From the NCBI RefSeq assembly GCF_963675165.1, contig NC_087386.1, positions 5,524,169-5,588,168 of the forward strand: 64,000 nucleotides of DNA, read 5' to 3'. The notes beneath the pieces were generated by a model. That model ran no database searches and was not told the origin of the DNA. It saw nothing but the letters and a program-made list of their open reading frames with translations. Positions within the stretch are counted from its first letter, which is position 1. Each line of letters opens with the position of its first letter. The translations under genes were made by a program, and so were the position numbers. This document shows, in pieces, positions 22,768 through 33,176 of the stretch. This stretch comes from Halichondria panicea (taxonomy: Eukaryota; Porifera; Demospongiae; Suberitida; Halichondriidae).

Positions 22768-23716
22768 CCCTTTCCTTGCCATTCGTGAAATCTGGAACAG
22801 GAGCGTCTTTAGGTCGATCAATTAGTGTGGATCCGGCCTCACCACGCCTCCATGTCATTCTATTAGTCTAGATCCGGCTAGCAATTCTAGCTGGGACTCC
22901 CAGTTCTAGCTCGTTTTGTTTAGCGTGTCAGAGACTGGGAGAAGATGATTGGCACTCCTTGGCTCCTTTGGATGTACAGCTGTCCAGATCCCTAGAACAT
23001 ACCCTCCATTCTGACGAGTTATCAGTGCATAGGGTGCTTACTAGATTCTTGCCAGCCAGTACAGTTCAAGCTACACACAGCACCGCTCAACTATTCTCTA
23101 CCCCATTATCTAGCTAAATCTGGTCCAACTAGACAGCAGACACAGCTAGTTAATTCAGTAAAGCCAGGGGTAGCCCTACTTCTACGGTTGTTCAGTACCC
23201 ACGGTAACAATTCCTCTGGGCTGGGCTAACTAGTTGAGCCACGCCTCCCAATTCTCAAGGCTAGGTACATGTCTCTGTCTAGCTGCTTCTTCAGCTTCTT
23301 GCTCAGTTTTGTGGCTTAGAGAAAGGCCAGCTACTCAGGGGGAAGAGTCGAGATGAAAGTCTGGCAACCAGGTGACGTCCAAACGGTCAGTTATTCATTC
23401 CACCAACTTTTTAATCTAGTCTAGTCCTGCTTGCACTGCTACTACTACTGCTACTCTTCCTACTACTACTACTGCTACTCTTCCTAGCTAGTCAAAGGTT
23501 TCTTTTTTTTTTTTTTTTTTTTATAACTACATATGCACAAAGAGACATCAAAGCTTACATCAAAGGACACAGATTTTTAGCCTACTTGACTGATAAGGCC
23601 GTTACCTAGACTACAGTTTGTTTGTCAGGGAGGAGCTCACATACAACTTCATCTAATTCATCATAACGATTCGTTACCGTTGTTGTAATTTCTACAACAG
23701 ATTGCCAAGGAAAGAG
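22768..23716. mobile_element. piggyBac-like non-autonomous element at TTAA
   Basis: The element begins CCCTTTCCTTGCCATTCG and ends with the inverted ATTGCCAAGGAAAGAG. It is flanked on both sides by TTAA (22764-22767 and 23717-23720). The empty site is preserved in two paralogous flanks (18890-18905 and 26220-26235), where ATAGTTAA runs straight into TGGTAAT or CGGTAAT. At 949 bp it has no open frame of transposase size. It contains a T-tract at 23503-23522. Confidence 0.85.
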
Positions 23717-23736
23717 TTAATGGTAATACCTCAATG

Positions 23737-24319
23737 GCTTTGAACCTTCCTACAGTAGATTTGCTAGATAGGACCTAAAAAGCTATTGTGGTTTGGTCAT
23801 GATGCCCATGCTATGGACTCTGACCATCATTTATTGAAAATTAAATCTGACAAAGCTGTTTAGCTAGTCAAGAAAGAAGCAGTGAAGCATGGCTGATATT
23901 CGTGACACATTGCATCCATCTTTACAAGATGGCACCAATGAAAACCTTTGATAAATACCTAACCTTTCAGAAACAAAATAATTTCTCATTAATATATTCA
24001 TGAGGCAACATTTGGGGTCTTAGGGTTGTAGTTTCTTCAAGTGCTCCAACTACCCCAGCTGTGATCTTTATTCCGAACCACAGGAAAATAGAATAAGCTA
24101 GGCGGTTACAATTACTACTGTTGTTAGATCCTAGTCTATGGCATTTCCACATTTGGTTTCTATACTACAACCAAAAGAATACTTACAAAACTAACAGATT
24201 CATACGACACAAATATATCTTCAGTGTATGAGTGCAGTAATCACAGTCATGTAATTATGATGTTGGAGAAAACAAGCAGAGCACTATAACTACCAAGTTG
24301 ACAAGAGACAGCAGGTAGA
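23737..24319 (+). repeat. Segmental duplicate of 17638-18202 (gene 5' flank)
   Basis: Close to 600 bp (ACCTTCCTACAGTAGA..., AGCACTATAACTACCAAG) is shared in order with 17638-18202 and ends at the ATG. The E-box is decayed here (CTTCAGTGTATGAG instead of CTTCACGTGCAGAG). It brings the promoter of gene C. Confidence 0.75.
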
Positions 24320-25033
24320 ATGAATGAGCAACGTGAAAATGAGAATCTATTGCCGCAGCAAAAGAATAACCTTGGAAAGAAGATTCTGAAAGGATCATTG
24401 TATGTTACTACAATTTTAATGGTAGTGTCAGCTTTTGCAATGAGTGCTGTAGCAATACAACTTTCTCTAAGCCACAGCCACCATGATATCGAGATCCAAG
24501 TGGTGAAATATACGACCTACGAAAGAATAGGTAACACAGAATGCCCAAATATCCCGGGAACATCGCTGATATACAGTGGCATCACCATCAGCTACAGCTT
24601 CAACTCCACGCAAAACACACCAACTAGCTACTCTGGTTTTCGATGCATGCCTACTGATAACGAAGATATCAAATATTATATGGACAATTTCATATATGAA
24701 GAGGATCAGTTATACAGTGGAAACGTAACCGGATATATAACATTTACGACGTCAAACAACTACAATGCTGCGTGTGCTGTGTGCATGGTTGAGGGGCGTG
24801 GCTCAACAATGATCATACCCGGCACATTCCAATGCAAGGACACGTCATGGACCAAAGAATACAATGGCTACTTGATGACTGGCTACACATGTGTCGACAT
24901 AGAGATGGACAGTACTGGTGCATTAGGAGATCCTAAGAGAGCGGCTTTTCTAAAGCACGAAGAAATATCGTCGAAGGTTAGCCAATACTACCAAGACCAG
25001 AACGTTCTTAGCTGTGTGGTGTGTTCTAAGTAG
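24320..25033 (+). CDS. Spongin C4-like type II membrane protein (gene C)
   Basis: Single exon, 237 codons. The cytoplasmic tail is 1-24 (LPQQKNNLGKKILKG). The anchor is about 27-47 (LYVTTILMVVSAFAMSAVAI). The ectodomain has TYERIGNTECPNIPGTS, FRCMPTDNED, CAVCMVEGRGS, EYNGYLMTGYTCVD and LSCVVCSK at the end. All cysteines shared by the family are kept. As with gene B, a partial repeat of the last coding bases follows in the 3' flank (25077-25120). Expression may be altered because the CACGTG box is lost. Confidence 0.85.
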   Translation: MNEQRENENLLPQQKNNLGKKILKGSLYVTTILMVVSAFAMSAVAIQLSLSHSHHDIEIQVVKYTTYERIGNTECPNIPGTSLIYSGITISYSFNSTQNTPTSYSGFRCMPTDNEDIKYYMDNFIYEEDQLYSGNVTGYITFTTSNNYNAACAVCMVEGRGSTMIIPGTFQCKDTSWTKEYNGYLMTGYTCVDIEMDSTGALGDPKRAAFLKHEEISSKVSQYYQDQNVLSCVVCSK

Positions 25034-25329
25034 AATGCGATCGAACTTGATACAAAATGTATGACTTTAATTTTAGCAAAAGAAGAACGTTCTCAGTTAT
25101 GCTGTGTGCTCTTGTAGAATGTACGTAAACACACACAAAAAAAGTGTGACTTCAATGTATAATTTTGCACGATTTGTTACCTATAGTCATAGTGCAGGGT
25201 TGTAGGAGCAGATTACAGAGAGAGCGTCTAATTGTACATGGGTGTGGGAATCACATCTTGTGTGTTTTCCTAAACGCCGCATTGCCTTGTAAGATGTAGA
25301 AAATGTGTAAGTACTGTGTACATAAATCA

Positions 25330-25840
25330 CTCGATGAGCAAGTTTTGCTACGTACTCTTCTGAAAAGGTTGCAATGGCATTCCAAGTAAGCAAAACTAGG
25401 CATAATTCGAGAACAACCACAAAATAAAATCAAGAAAACATGACTAGAAGCCTTATAGAAACTCTTACTTGCACTTCATTGATCCTTGAGCAGCTGTAGC
25501 AGTCTACACACACACACACACACACACTACCGTATACCTCGCTTGCGCACCAAAGGCATAAATATTCCAATGTTTATGATTACATTTGTGCACTGTGTAA
25601 AATCTAATCTTTGTGGTTTGAACCCTGATTTGGATATTGAAAATGAAATTTTGTCAAGAAATATACTGGCTACTTGATGAATGGTAATGCGTGTGTGGAC
25701 AAGAAGATGGAAGGTGACGACCTACCAATTAATCTTAACGGAGAGCCTTCTCCAAGACACAAGGTAGCAACAGCGGACATTGGCAGTTATTACGAAAATC
25801 GGAAAGTTCTTAGCTGTGTTGTGTGCTCTAAGTAGAATCT
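25330..25840 (+). pseudogene. Spongin C4-like 3' relic with shared repeat 5' block
   Basis: 25340-25500 is a dispersed block (TCTGAAAAGGTTGCAATGGC, CACTTCATTGATCCTTGAGC) that also occurs at 21975-22040 and 55800-55975. 25660-25840 encodes the ectodomain end (CVDKKMEGDD, KVLSCVVCSK, stop). There is no start, anchor or N-terminal ectodomain. Confidence 0.75.
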
Positions 25841-26330
25841 ATTATAGATTTACAAAATATTGCAATACATTTTTTTTAGTTGCCTTTAGTTTACTAAAAC
25901 AACTGTGTAACATGTATGTGCCCTAATTGAAACTATAATCTCTATAATTTATTCTATATAATTATGAGCTCTTATGCACTAGTATGCAAGAATAAAGCTA
26001 TATTGTCAGTAATATTGTATATAGCCTGTACTCGACACTCATGAATATTTATTTACAAACCAACTCCAACTAAAGTGGATTGAAACATTCAATCGAACTA
26101 CACCCCTACTATGCTAACAAAAGACCCAATAGTGTGGATGACAATCATCTAAATCATGTTCACAGCTGTGCTTTTTGTTCCGAACCACAGTATGTGGTTA
26201 CTACAGTTGTAGATCCTAGCTATAGTTAACGGTAATACCTCAATGGCTTCCTACCACAAAGAATAAACACCAAGGGGATTCATACTAGATTCCATTTCGG
26301 TTTCAAACAACATAGTATACATAAAATCTT

Positions 26331-26736
26331 CACGTGCATGGCCATGTGATTACTACGTTGGAGAAAAACAGCAGTGCACTATAAGGCCATGCAAAGTCAA
26401 TTTGTAGTTTCTCAGGCCCTTGCGCTTGGAAATTGGCAGCTTTACAAAAAAGTTAAATATCACGTGACCTCAAATTAAAGGCACTAAAAGAAAAGAAAAG
26501 GATAAATTTGTATGGTTTTTTGGTCATGAATATAATTATGACTAAAATTAATAAATAAAAATTATGCACTTCCGCTTATTGAGGAAGTTAGGGGTGTGTT
26601 TTCAATTAAAATTTTATGAATATCATTATCATTCAAATGCCTCAATCCGCTTGCTATTTTAAGAATAATAGCCTGAGAAACTACAAATTGACTTTGCTTG
26701 GCCTAACTACCAAGCTGACAAGAGACAGCAGTTAGA
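26331..26736 (+). promoter_or_regulatory. Gene D promoter split by a MITE
   Basis: CACGTG (26331-26336) and GCAGTGCACTATA are on one side of the insertion 26384-26703. The rest of the shared element (TAACTACCAAGCTGACAAG) and the leader are on the other. Without the insertion the E-box would be about 84 bp from the ATG, as in the paralogues. Confidence 0.6.
26384..26703. mobile_element. Tc1/mariner-type MITE inserted in gene D promoter
   Basis: Inverted ends of about 34 bp: AGGCCATGCAAAGTCAATTT and GTAGTTTCTCAGG at the left, mirrored at the right by CCTGAGAAACTAC, AAATTGACTTTGC and TTGGCC. It is flanked by TA on both sides. The paralogues show the empty site CACTATAACTACC, so TA was duplicated. 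320 bp, no coding capacity. Confidence 0.85.
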
Positions 26737-27486
26737 ATGAATAATGATAATGAGCAACGTGAAAATGAGAATCTACTACAACGAGTAAGAAATGCTCAGC
26801 TACTGACAAAAAAAAACCTTGGAAATATTCTGAAAGGATCATTCTATGTTCTGACATTTTCAATGGCAGTGTTAGCTTTAGCACTGAGCTCTATTACACT
26901 ACACATTTCTCAGAGCCAGAGCCAGAGCGACAAAATCGATATCCCAGTGGTGAAATATACGACCTACGAAAGAATAGGTAGCAAAGATTGCCCAAAAAGC
27001 AACGGGACCTCACTGATATACAGTGGTGTCACAGTCAGCTACAGCTTCAACTATACACACAACATACCAACTAGCTACTCTGGCTTTCGATGCATGCCTA
27101 CTGATGACGAAGATATCAACTATTATCCTGGCGACAATGAGTCTAAGTACACCCTCATGGAACAGGTGTACAGTGAGAATATAACTGAATATATAACATT
27201 CACAAATTCGAACTACCACGATGCTGTATGTGCCGTGTGCATGATTGAGGGGCGTGGCTCGATCATGGTCCTACCAGGCACAGACAAATGCAAGGATTCT
27301 TGGACCATGGAATACTATGGCTACTTGATGACTGGCAATACGTGTGTGGACAAGAATATGATAGGTATTGACGGATCAGGGCATCCTACAAGAGTGGTTT
27401 TTCTAAGGCACGAGGTAACATCGTCGAAGGTTAGCAAATACTACCAAGACCAGAAAGTTCTTAGTTGTGTTGTGTGCTCTAAGTAG
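26737..27486 (+). CDS. Spongin C4-like type II membrane protein (gene D)
   Basis: Single exon, 249 codons. The cytoplasmic tail is 1-33. The anchor is about 35-56 (FYVLTFSMAVLALALSSITL). The stalk has a SQSQSQSD repeat. The ectodomain carries TYERIGSKDCPKSNGTS, FRCMPTDDED, CAVCMIEGRGS, LPGTDKC, EYYGYLMTGNTCVDK and the LSCVVCSK terminus. There is an extra loop (PGDNESKYTLMEQ) not found in genes B and C. Several N-x-S/T sites are present. The family is plus-strand, tandem and intronless, so it probably spread by local duplication. Confidence 0.85.
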   Translation: MNNDNEQRENENLLQRVRNAQLLTKKNLGNILKGSFYVLTFSMAVLALALSSITLHISQSQSQSDKIDIPVVKYTTYERIGSKDCPKSNGTSLIYSGVTVSYSFNYTHNIPTSYSGFRCMPTDDEDINYYPGDNESKYTLMEQVYSENITEYITFTNSNYHDAVCAVCMIEGRGSIMVLPGTDKCKDSWTMEYYGYLMTGNTCVDKNMIGIDGSGHPTRVVFLRHEVTSSKVSKYYQDQKVLSCVVCSK

Positions 27487-27499
27487 AATCTATGTAAAA

Positions 27500-28007
27500 C
27501 GAACTGGATACCAAAGCGTATGATTTATTAAAGTATAACTTTTTGCAAAATTTGATATAGTGTATATTTAGGGGTTGTGATATGTTGCATTCAATTAGCT
27601 CTATTAATTAGGACAGTGTGTTATTTCATGGGAAATTCTTTAAACCTGTTCCAAGGTCTGTTTCAAAGCTTTCAGAAAATCATAAAAATTGGGAAATTAG
27701 ATCAATGGTACTAGTTACGGCCATTGAAACCCCCCCCCTCCGTTTAATTGCTCCTAGGAGGGTGAGCCGGACCATGTTTGATGACTGGTTAGGCAGCCCC
27801 TCTAATTAATTAGAGGAATGCAACCCGCTAGTTAAATAATAATCAGCGTTTCTATTGCTCCACTAATTAAGTACTTGGGGGTAAAGACGTGGCCTAGCCA
27901 CCAGTCATAGCTTCAGCTCAGTCATGCCCTAACCACATGCAGATCTAGAGAAGTTTACCCTAACCCTTAACAACAGATATGAAGAGCAAGCATTACTATA
28001 CAGTATC
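27500..28007. other. Intergenic stretch without recognised genes
   Basis: No convincing coding exon. A block containing AATCATAAAAATTGGGAAAT and GTTACGGCCATTG at 27680-27730 recurs in diverged form at 28070-28140 and 28240-28280, so a low-copy repeat is present. Confidence 0.5.
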
Positions 28008-28221
28008 CTAAATACAGGGAATTCAAGTTATGGCAGCTAAAATAGTCCCCAAACCATTGAGCTTTTAGAAAATCATTGACAACGATGCTTATTTATGGCA
28101 AGAGCACTTATCTACTCTTGGTCACGGCCATTAAACTGCAACCTCCCCCCCATCCGTTAATTAATGGTTCGGGGACTCTTTTAGCTGCCATGCATAACTT
28201 GAATTCCCTGTATTTAATGTT
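28008..28221. mobile_element. Palindromic MITE
   Basis: AAATACAGGGAATTCAAGTT then ATGGCAGCTAAAA at the left is mirrored by TTTTAGCTGCCAT and AACTTGAATTCCCTGTATTT at the right. The centre is AT-rich and non-coding. 28222-28920 shows nothing I recognise except a fragment of MITE family B near 28590-28690. Confidence 0.75.
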
Positions 28222-29082
28222 TAGAAAGTACGAAGGTCTCTTTAAAAAATCATAAAAATTGGGAAATTGGATAAGTTACGGCCAACAAACATCATAGTAC
28301 GTGACATACAGAGCTAGAGCAAAAGAAAATAGCAAAGTGAGATACAATAATTATGGCTTGTATATACCGTATAGCGCAAAATTTTCACTGATTTCGTAGC
28401 TTTTCCATCCTACACGTCCATGAAAATTGGAATTATGTGCAAAGATTAAAGGCAGATTTTGGGAAGAGAAACGTAATACGATAGCTTAAATAACTGGTAA
28501 AATTTGGCGCATAATCAATAAGCCTTAAGCTTGAGCCTACACACAACAAGCTGAAGTACATGGATACACCAATGCCAAATTAACCCTTTTCAATCTACCT
28601 ATTGTGTTTTGGCAAAGATCGTGTGCAATTTGTGCGAAGTATCAAATTAATGATCGCAAAGTTCGATGCTCTCAAAGCATTCTTTGGCCAAAGCAAGTGT
28701 CATAATTATACACTAATTATAATCAAGAGTTCTGTTAGGAAGAGTATGCAACTCCACTTAAAACCATAGGGGGCGTTTCTCCAATCTTACGTCGCAACCA
28801 CGTGCTGTTGTATAAAACAAGTAAGATCGATCGACCGACGTGTAGGACAACTTCATTATTCTGATATGTAACGCCGTTCACACAGTAGGCGTAACACACT
28901 TTATGGTCGCATACTTCAAATTTTGTTTACTTTAGGATGGTACGATTATATCACGAGAACACATTACACAAAAGAAGGTTAAGACTTCCGTCTCTTATGA
29001 CAAGAATGCGCTGTTAGACTAGTAGTTTTTAGTGAAGGGACCCAAACACCGAAAGGCATCAACATCAACAACAAAATCAGAT

Positions 29083-29282
29083 ACCGTATTACTAGAATGT
29101 TTTGCTGGTGAAAAACCTTTGCGAATGAGCCAGATCAGCAGAAGATTTGACACTTTGCAATCTAACTATTGCGTTCTGGCAAGGATCGTGTGTATTTACT
29201 TCAGATTTTATTGTTGCGAATTGATCAACCATCGCAAAGTTCGCAAATATTTGATGCTCGCAAAACATTCTAGTAATACGGA
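29083..29282. mobile_element. MITE family B, copy 2
   Basis: CCGTATTACTAGAATGTTTT at the left and the inverted AACATTCTAGTAATACGG at the right. It interrupts a duplicated flank of the UBR4 tail: 28927-29083 and 29283-29440 correspond to 33545-33860, where the element is absent. Confidence 0.8.
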
Positions 29283-29449
29283 ATATGAAAAGATACTTTT
29301 GAATCTGAACATGATGTACACAATGTACTTTTCGGGCCAACTTGTCTAATATTGCATCTATCGGACACTTGATCCAACAAAATATTTATAATACAGATAA
29401 TAATAATAATTATGTTTACGTGTGTTTATTAATGGCAGCTGTATCTTGT

Positions 29450-29636
29450 CGCTAGCTTCCAGCACGGTGCTATCATTGGTCCGGACGTGCTCCAGTAGAG
29501 CTGTGGGCAGGTCACTACCAGACACTGACAGTGTGGTCTTGAGGACTCGGTGTAGACTGTCCACTAGTGAGAACATCATTAGCAGTGGCTTGTACACCGA
29601 GAAGTCTGCCGGGGAGGACGAGGAGAGGCTGTGGGG
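29450..29636 (-). pseudogene. UBR4: Isolated copy of one UBR4 C-terminal exon
   Basis: Encodes [20 protein letters not shown] and [20 protein letters not shown], the UBR4 exon also present at 33855-34038, 50156-50286 and 59423-59606. No neighbouring UBR4 exon accompanies it; a transposon begins 48 bp to the right. A broken duplicate. Confidence 0.8.
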
Positions 29637-29683
29637 ACGAATAATAAGGCTCATAATCCAACAAATTGTTTCATGTGTTGGCT

Positions 29684-30301
29684 TAGACTCGCCAGCCAGC
29701 CCTTCCTCCGTTAGGGACTGGTGGATTGCCTATCTGAGAGTTGTGCCGGTGGAATTTTAATGAGTTGCATGACATCATGTATGACATCATCATGTGGTTT
29801 GTAATGTCTGATATGCATGGGTTGCAAATAGCTACACAATTACTAGCCTCGATCCCAGGCCGAGTTTTCGCTACACAATTACAAATAAGCTCCCCTTGCT
29901 TAGTTTGTGGCAGAGAAACCAAGAAACATTGAGACTGGTGGTAGAAGGCTACTGTCAAGCCCTTTTCATCCCCAGAATGGAAAGATTTTCTCCAATGTAA
30001 GACAAGTGGTGCAAATCATTTACATACTAAAGTCACTGGAGGATTTGTCTCAATTGCAGCTTGATTGATAAGCTCTGCTTGGTCGCTTAATCTTGCACTA
30101 GCACAGTCTTGCATCCATTATTTTGTTATTATCATGCATTCTACCACAAAGAAATTAACTAAGCAATACTATGGGCGTAAGAATGTCACATGACATTGAT
30201 ACTGCACTCTGATTGGTCATTACCAGATTCAGGTAACGGCACAACTCTCAGATAGGCAATCCACCAGTCCCTAACGGAGGAAGGGCTGGCTGGCGAGTCT
30301 A
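29684..30301. mobile_element. DNA element with 65-bp inverted ends and 9-bp target duplication
   Basis: Left end TAGACTCGCCAGCCAGCCCT continuing TCCTCCGTTAGGG...GAGAGTTGTGCCG. The right end is its inverted copy. Both flanks are GTGTTGGCT (29675-29683 and 30302-30310). 618 bp with no transposase. A Mutator-like non-autonomous element is likely. Confidence 0.8.
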
Positions 30302-30319
30302 GTGTTGGCTGACGTACAG

Positions 30320-30639
30320 TCAGGGGCGGATCCAGGAATTTTGAAAAGGGGGGGCAGTTTAAAGAAAATGTTTACTAGTCAACAGTTTTTTTTAAAGCTC
30401 AATCAGTGTAGCTTTTCTAATCATGGATTGATTGATGACAGTATGACATACATATTAGCAAGAGATAGCAGAAATAAATGGAATCATCTTGCTCTTCAGC
30501 TTCAAATGTCTACAACTAGAGATCGTCTGCATGCGATATGCTGCAATAATTGATTTCTGCTCTAAGCCACACCCACTTTGTGAGCTAGAGCTGGTCAGAA
30601 AGGGGGGGTACGTGCCCCTTGTGCCCTGGATCCGCAACT
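30320..30639. mobile_element. hAT-type MITE
   Basis: Starts CAGGGGCGGATCCAGGAATT and ends CCCTGGATCCGCAACTG, the typical inverted ends of hAT MITEs in invertebrates. G-runs lie just inside both ends. A clear 8-bp duplication was not found. Confidence 0.65.
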
Positions 30640-30741
30640 GAGATTAGCTTCAACATACATGTAGGATTATCAGGTCAATTATAATTGGGTATAGGTGGCA
30701 GGAGTAAAGTGTATCCAATAGAGGGATGTAATTAATAACTA

Positions 30742-30948
30742 CCGTATAACGGGTAATTTTCGGGGGACAAAATATTCGTGGTTCAGCAATATTGAGACAT
30801 TTCGTGGGTAATATTTTCGTGATTGGAGCCTGCACTGCAGGTAAAGGTAGGCAAGGTCGCTTCATTCGTGGGTAAAATATTCGTGGTCAGACCTTCAACC
30901 ACGAAAACCACGAATATTTTGCCCCACAAAAATTACCCTCTATATAAG
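30742..30948. mobile_element. MITE family A, copy 2
   Basis: TATAACGGGTAATTTTCGGG at the left, inverted AAAAATTACCCTCTATATAA at the right, with the shared AAGGTCGCTTCATTCGTGGG interior. See 15033 and 55073. Confidence 0.8.
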
Positions 30949-31229
30949 TATGGGTGTGGTTGTACGGTGTGTGTCCGTGCGTGCACAGTGTGTCTACCTG
31001 CAAGCATGTATGCGATATGTACATATAGTGCATACCGTAATCGTTCTAATTATAGAACCAGTAAAAAATAATTATTTGACTTGTAAACATTTGTACATTG
31101 TTTTTGACATTAAACAATGTTACAAATGATTTTATATGGTAGTATAATTATGGGCGTTATAAAAGAGGGCGTCCTAACCGAGGCTGGCTCTATAATTGGA
31201 ACGCTTACGGTAGTTGTGTCCTCTATCTC

Positions 31230-32390
31230 ACACTGCATGGTAGTGATCAAAGTCCTCCTCACACACTCTGCATGGAAGCTGAGATGCTCTTTCTTTGGAG
31301 AAATTCAACACTTCTAGTTCAGCTTTCTCACCAAGATTGACAGCTGCAAATTATAAGCATAATCATAATTATATAATTATATATGCAACTACGTATGCAC
31401 ACACCTTTCCAATCTAAAGGTAAAACAATTGTTACCATGCACAATGAAACTGAATCCCTTTGAAGGAATGCATCATAATTACAGATATAGCTACATAGAG
31501 TCATATTACATAGTTTTACCAGTCGTGTGCACGCAGAAGTAGTAATCAATGTCTCAATGAAACAAATAAATTACCTTCTTCGATTTTAGCAGCTACATCG
31601 TTGCGCTCAACAGTAGGACTTCTCAGGCATTCACATATGTAAGGCCATGTGACCGGATGTTCTGGATTAGGGACTTCAAGACGCTTGTTTACCATCTTGG
31701 TTAGACAGCGCTTATTATTACGGGGTATTCAGGTTCAATACTTTTCAAATCTGAAATATTCAGTCCAAAATCCAGTCCCATATTCAACCAATTTGTGCGA
31801 GCAGGTGCCAACTTCTCACAAATTGTTTGAATGTCCTTTTTAGTCAACTCCGATGATGATCCTATAATTCACACATATTCAGTGTTCAATGTTAAGAATT
31901 GTTATAGCAGACTGAATATACATACGAGATTGAACTAATGCATTGCCAAGCTAAAAGCCTTTTATCCTTATCGTGCTGCATGAACAATAAAAAGTCGTCA
32001 ATTATAGATTAGTGCTATGAAAACTGTCACATGTGAGGTACCACATTGTCCGAAACAGCGGATTGCTTCAAAGCCATGCATCTACATGTAACTCAATCCA
32101 CGTGCACATGCGCAGTGTACATAATTGCTATAGAGCATGCTAATGCATTGTAATGTGTATTGGGGCAGGATATAAAAATAGGATGACAGTATGGGATATA
32201 ATTATTCAGTGAGGGTCTTCAAAGCCAGCTTTACTGTCAGTATGTTCATGTAGGTATATATAACTCTGGAGTATGAAGTCAATAGAGCACAAACACTCCA
32301 TCATGCACAGCACCTAGATATATATATATATATATATTTTATATGCATGAACTGACCTCTTTGTATGGCTGAGTAACTAGTCCCTGGGGT
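31230..32390 (-). pseudogene. Partial ZU5-Death gene copy: Death-domain exon with frameshift
   Basis: The exon 31861-31575 encodes a Death domain close to that at 36454-36809: IQTICEKLAPARTNWLNMGL, then HPVTWPYICECLRSPTVERN. The frame is broken near 31720 (GGGG tract on the plus strand) between EPEYP and KRCLTKMVNKRL. Upstream, a short exon at about 32355-32400 keeps PGTSYSAIQRG, as in 37589-37630. Flanks at 31235-31290 and 32105-32330 also match 35960-36010 and 37325-37540, so this is a segmental duplicate. The ZU5 exons are absent. Confidence 0.75.
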
Positions 32391-32479
32391 GTGAGGCACT
32401 GAGGAAAAAAGAAGTTCATTTACAACAAAATATTGTTACGTTCGCCCTGATTGTGCAAGGAGGGCATGTATAGGTTAGA

Positions 32480-32925
32480 AGTCCCATAACATGAGGATCC
32501 GGGTCCACGTAAGTGGACTCACCCATGTCTCCGATCTTGGCAGCGAGGTACAGAGTGAGCAGGATGTTGAGAGCAGTGAGGGGAGGGGTCAGAGAGTGGA
32601 GATAGTGAAGGCCCTTAATTGGATACATCATACAGAAGTCAGAATGAGCCTCTCCATTATTAGACTGATGTCGTTCTTATCGCTACCGTAATGGACCAGA
32701 ATATGACACTCATTTTGGAACATTGTTAAAATCCTCTCCTGTCCAAGGGATTGCTCTTGGAGCAATATGTTATGTAGCTTCTTAGCAATGCAGTGTCTTC
32801 CATTCACCGTCACTCTGAAGACACAGCCATAAGCCCCCGAGCCAGCTTTGTCCTCCTCTATAATTATGTAGATCCAATTCTTCCACCTGGACCACCAGAG
32901 GATCAAGGTCTCTTCTTGTAGCCAT
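32480..32925 (-). pseudogene. Dead kinase fragment (K3)
   Basis: Starts with the ATGGCTACAAGAAG codons shared with the kinase at 44063. A 10-base insertion shifts the frame before the Gly loop (AGSGAYGCVFRVTVNG). The region between NECHIL and VHYGSDK is deleted. The catalytic loop is lost: TPPL runs straight into TALNILL without His-Arg-Asp. Asp-Leu-Gly has become Asp-Met-Gly. It cannot encode an active kinase. Confidence 0.85.
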
Positions 32926-33176
32926 TATTTTGCAGCAGTTTACTGTAGATCTACCCAATATTTAAAAGCACCATTAACAACCTTTACCATAGATCTACAC
33001 CTGTACCCAAGCTTGAGGAAAAACTGTCATCTATGATCACACAATGATAATAAAGAATGTTCAGAAGCTAAAATGTTGGATATAAAATGCTAATGTCAAC
33101 TAATTTTGTGAGTATAATAACACTTGTAAAAATGTTTAATCATATATAATTATAATCAGTTTCTACAGGTACTGGT

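Noticed and set aside
22025-25677. Repeated frame with SSCSSLHTH...IPRLRTKG at 22.0 and 25.5 kb
   Set aside because: Runs through a CA microsatellite and spacer shared by relics. It is out of frame with the spongin C4-like remnant.
31649-31843. Plus-strand frame with LFTILVRQRLLLRG
   Set aside because: Antisense shadow of the Death-domain exon copy on the minus strand.
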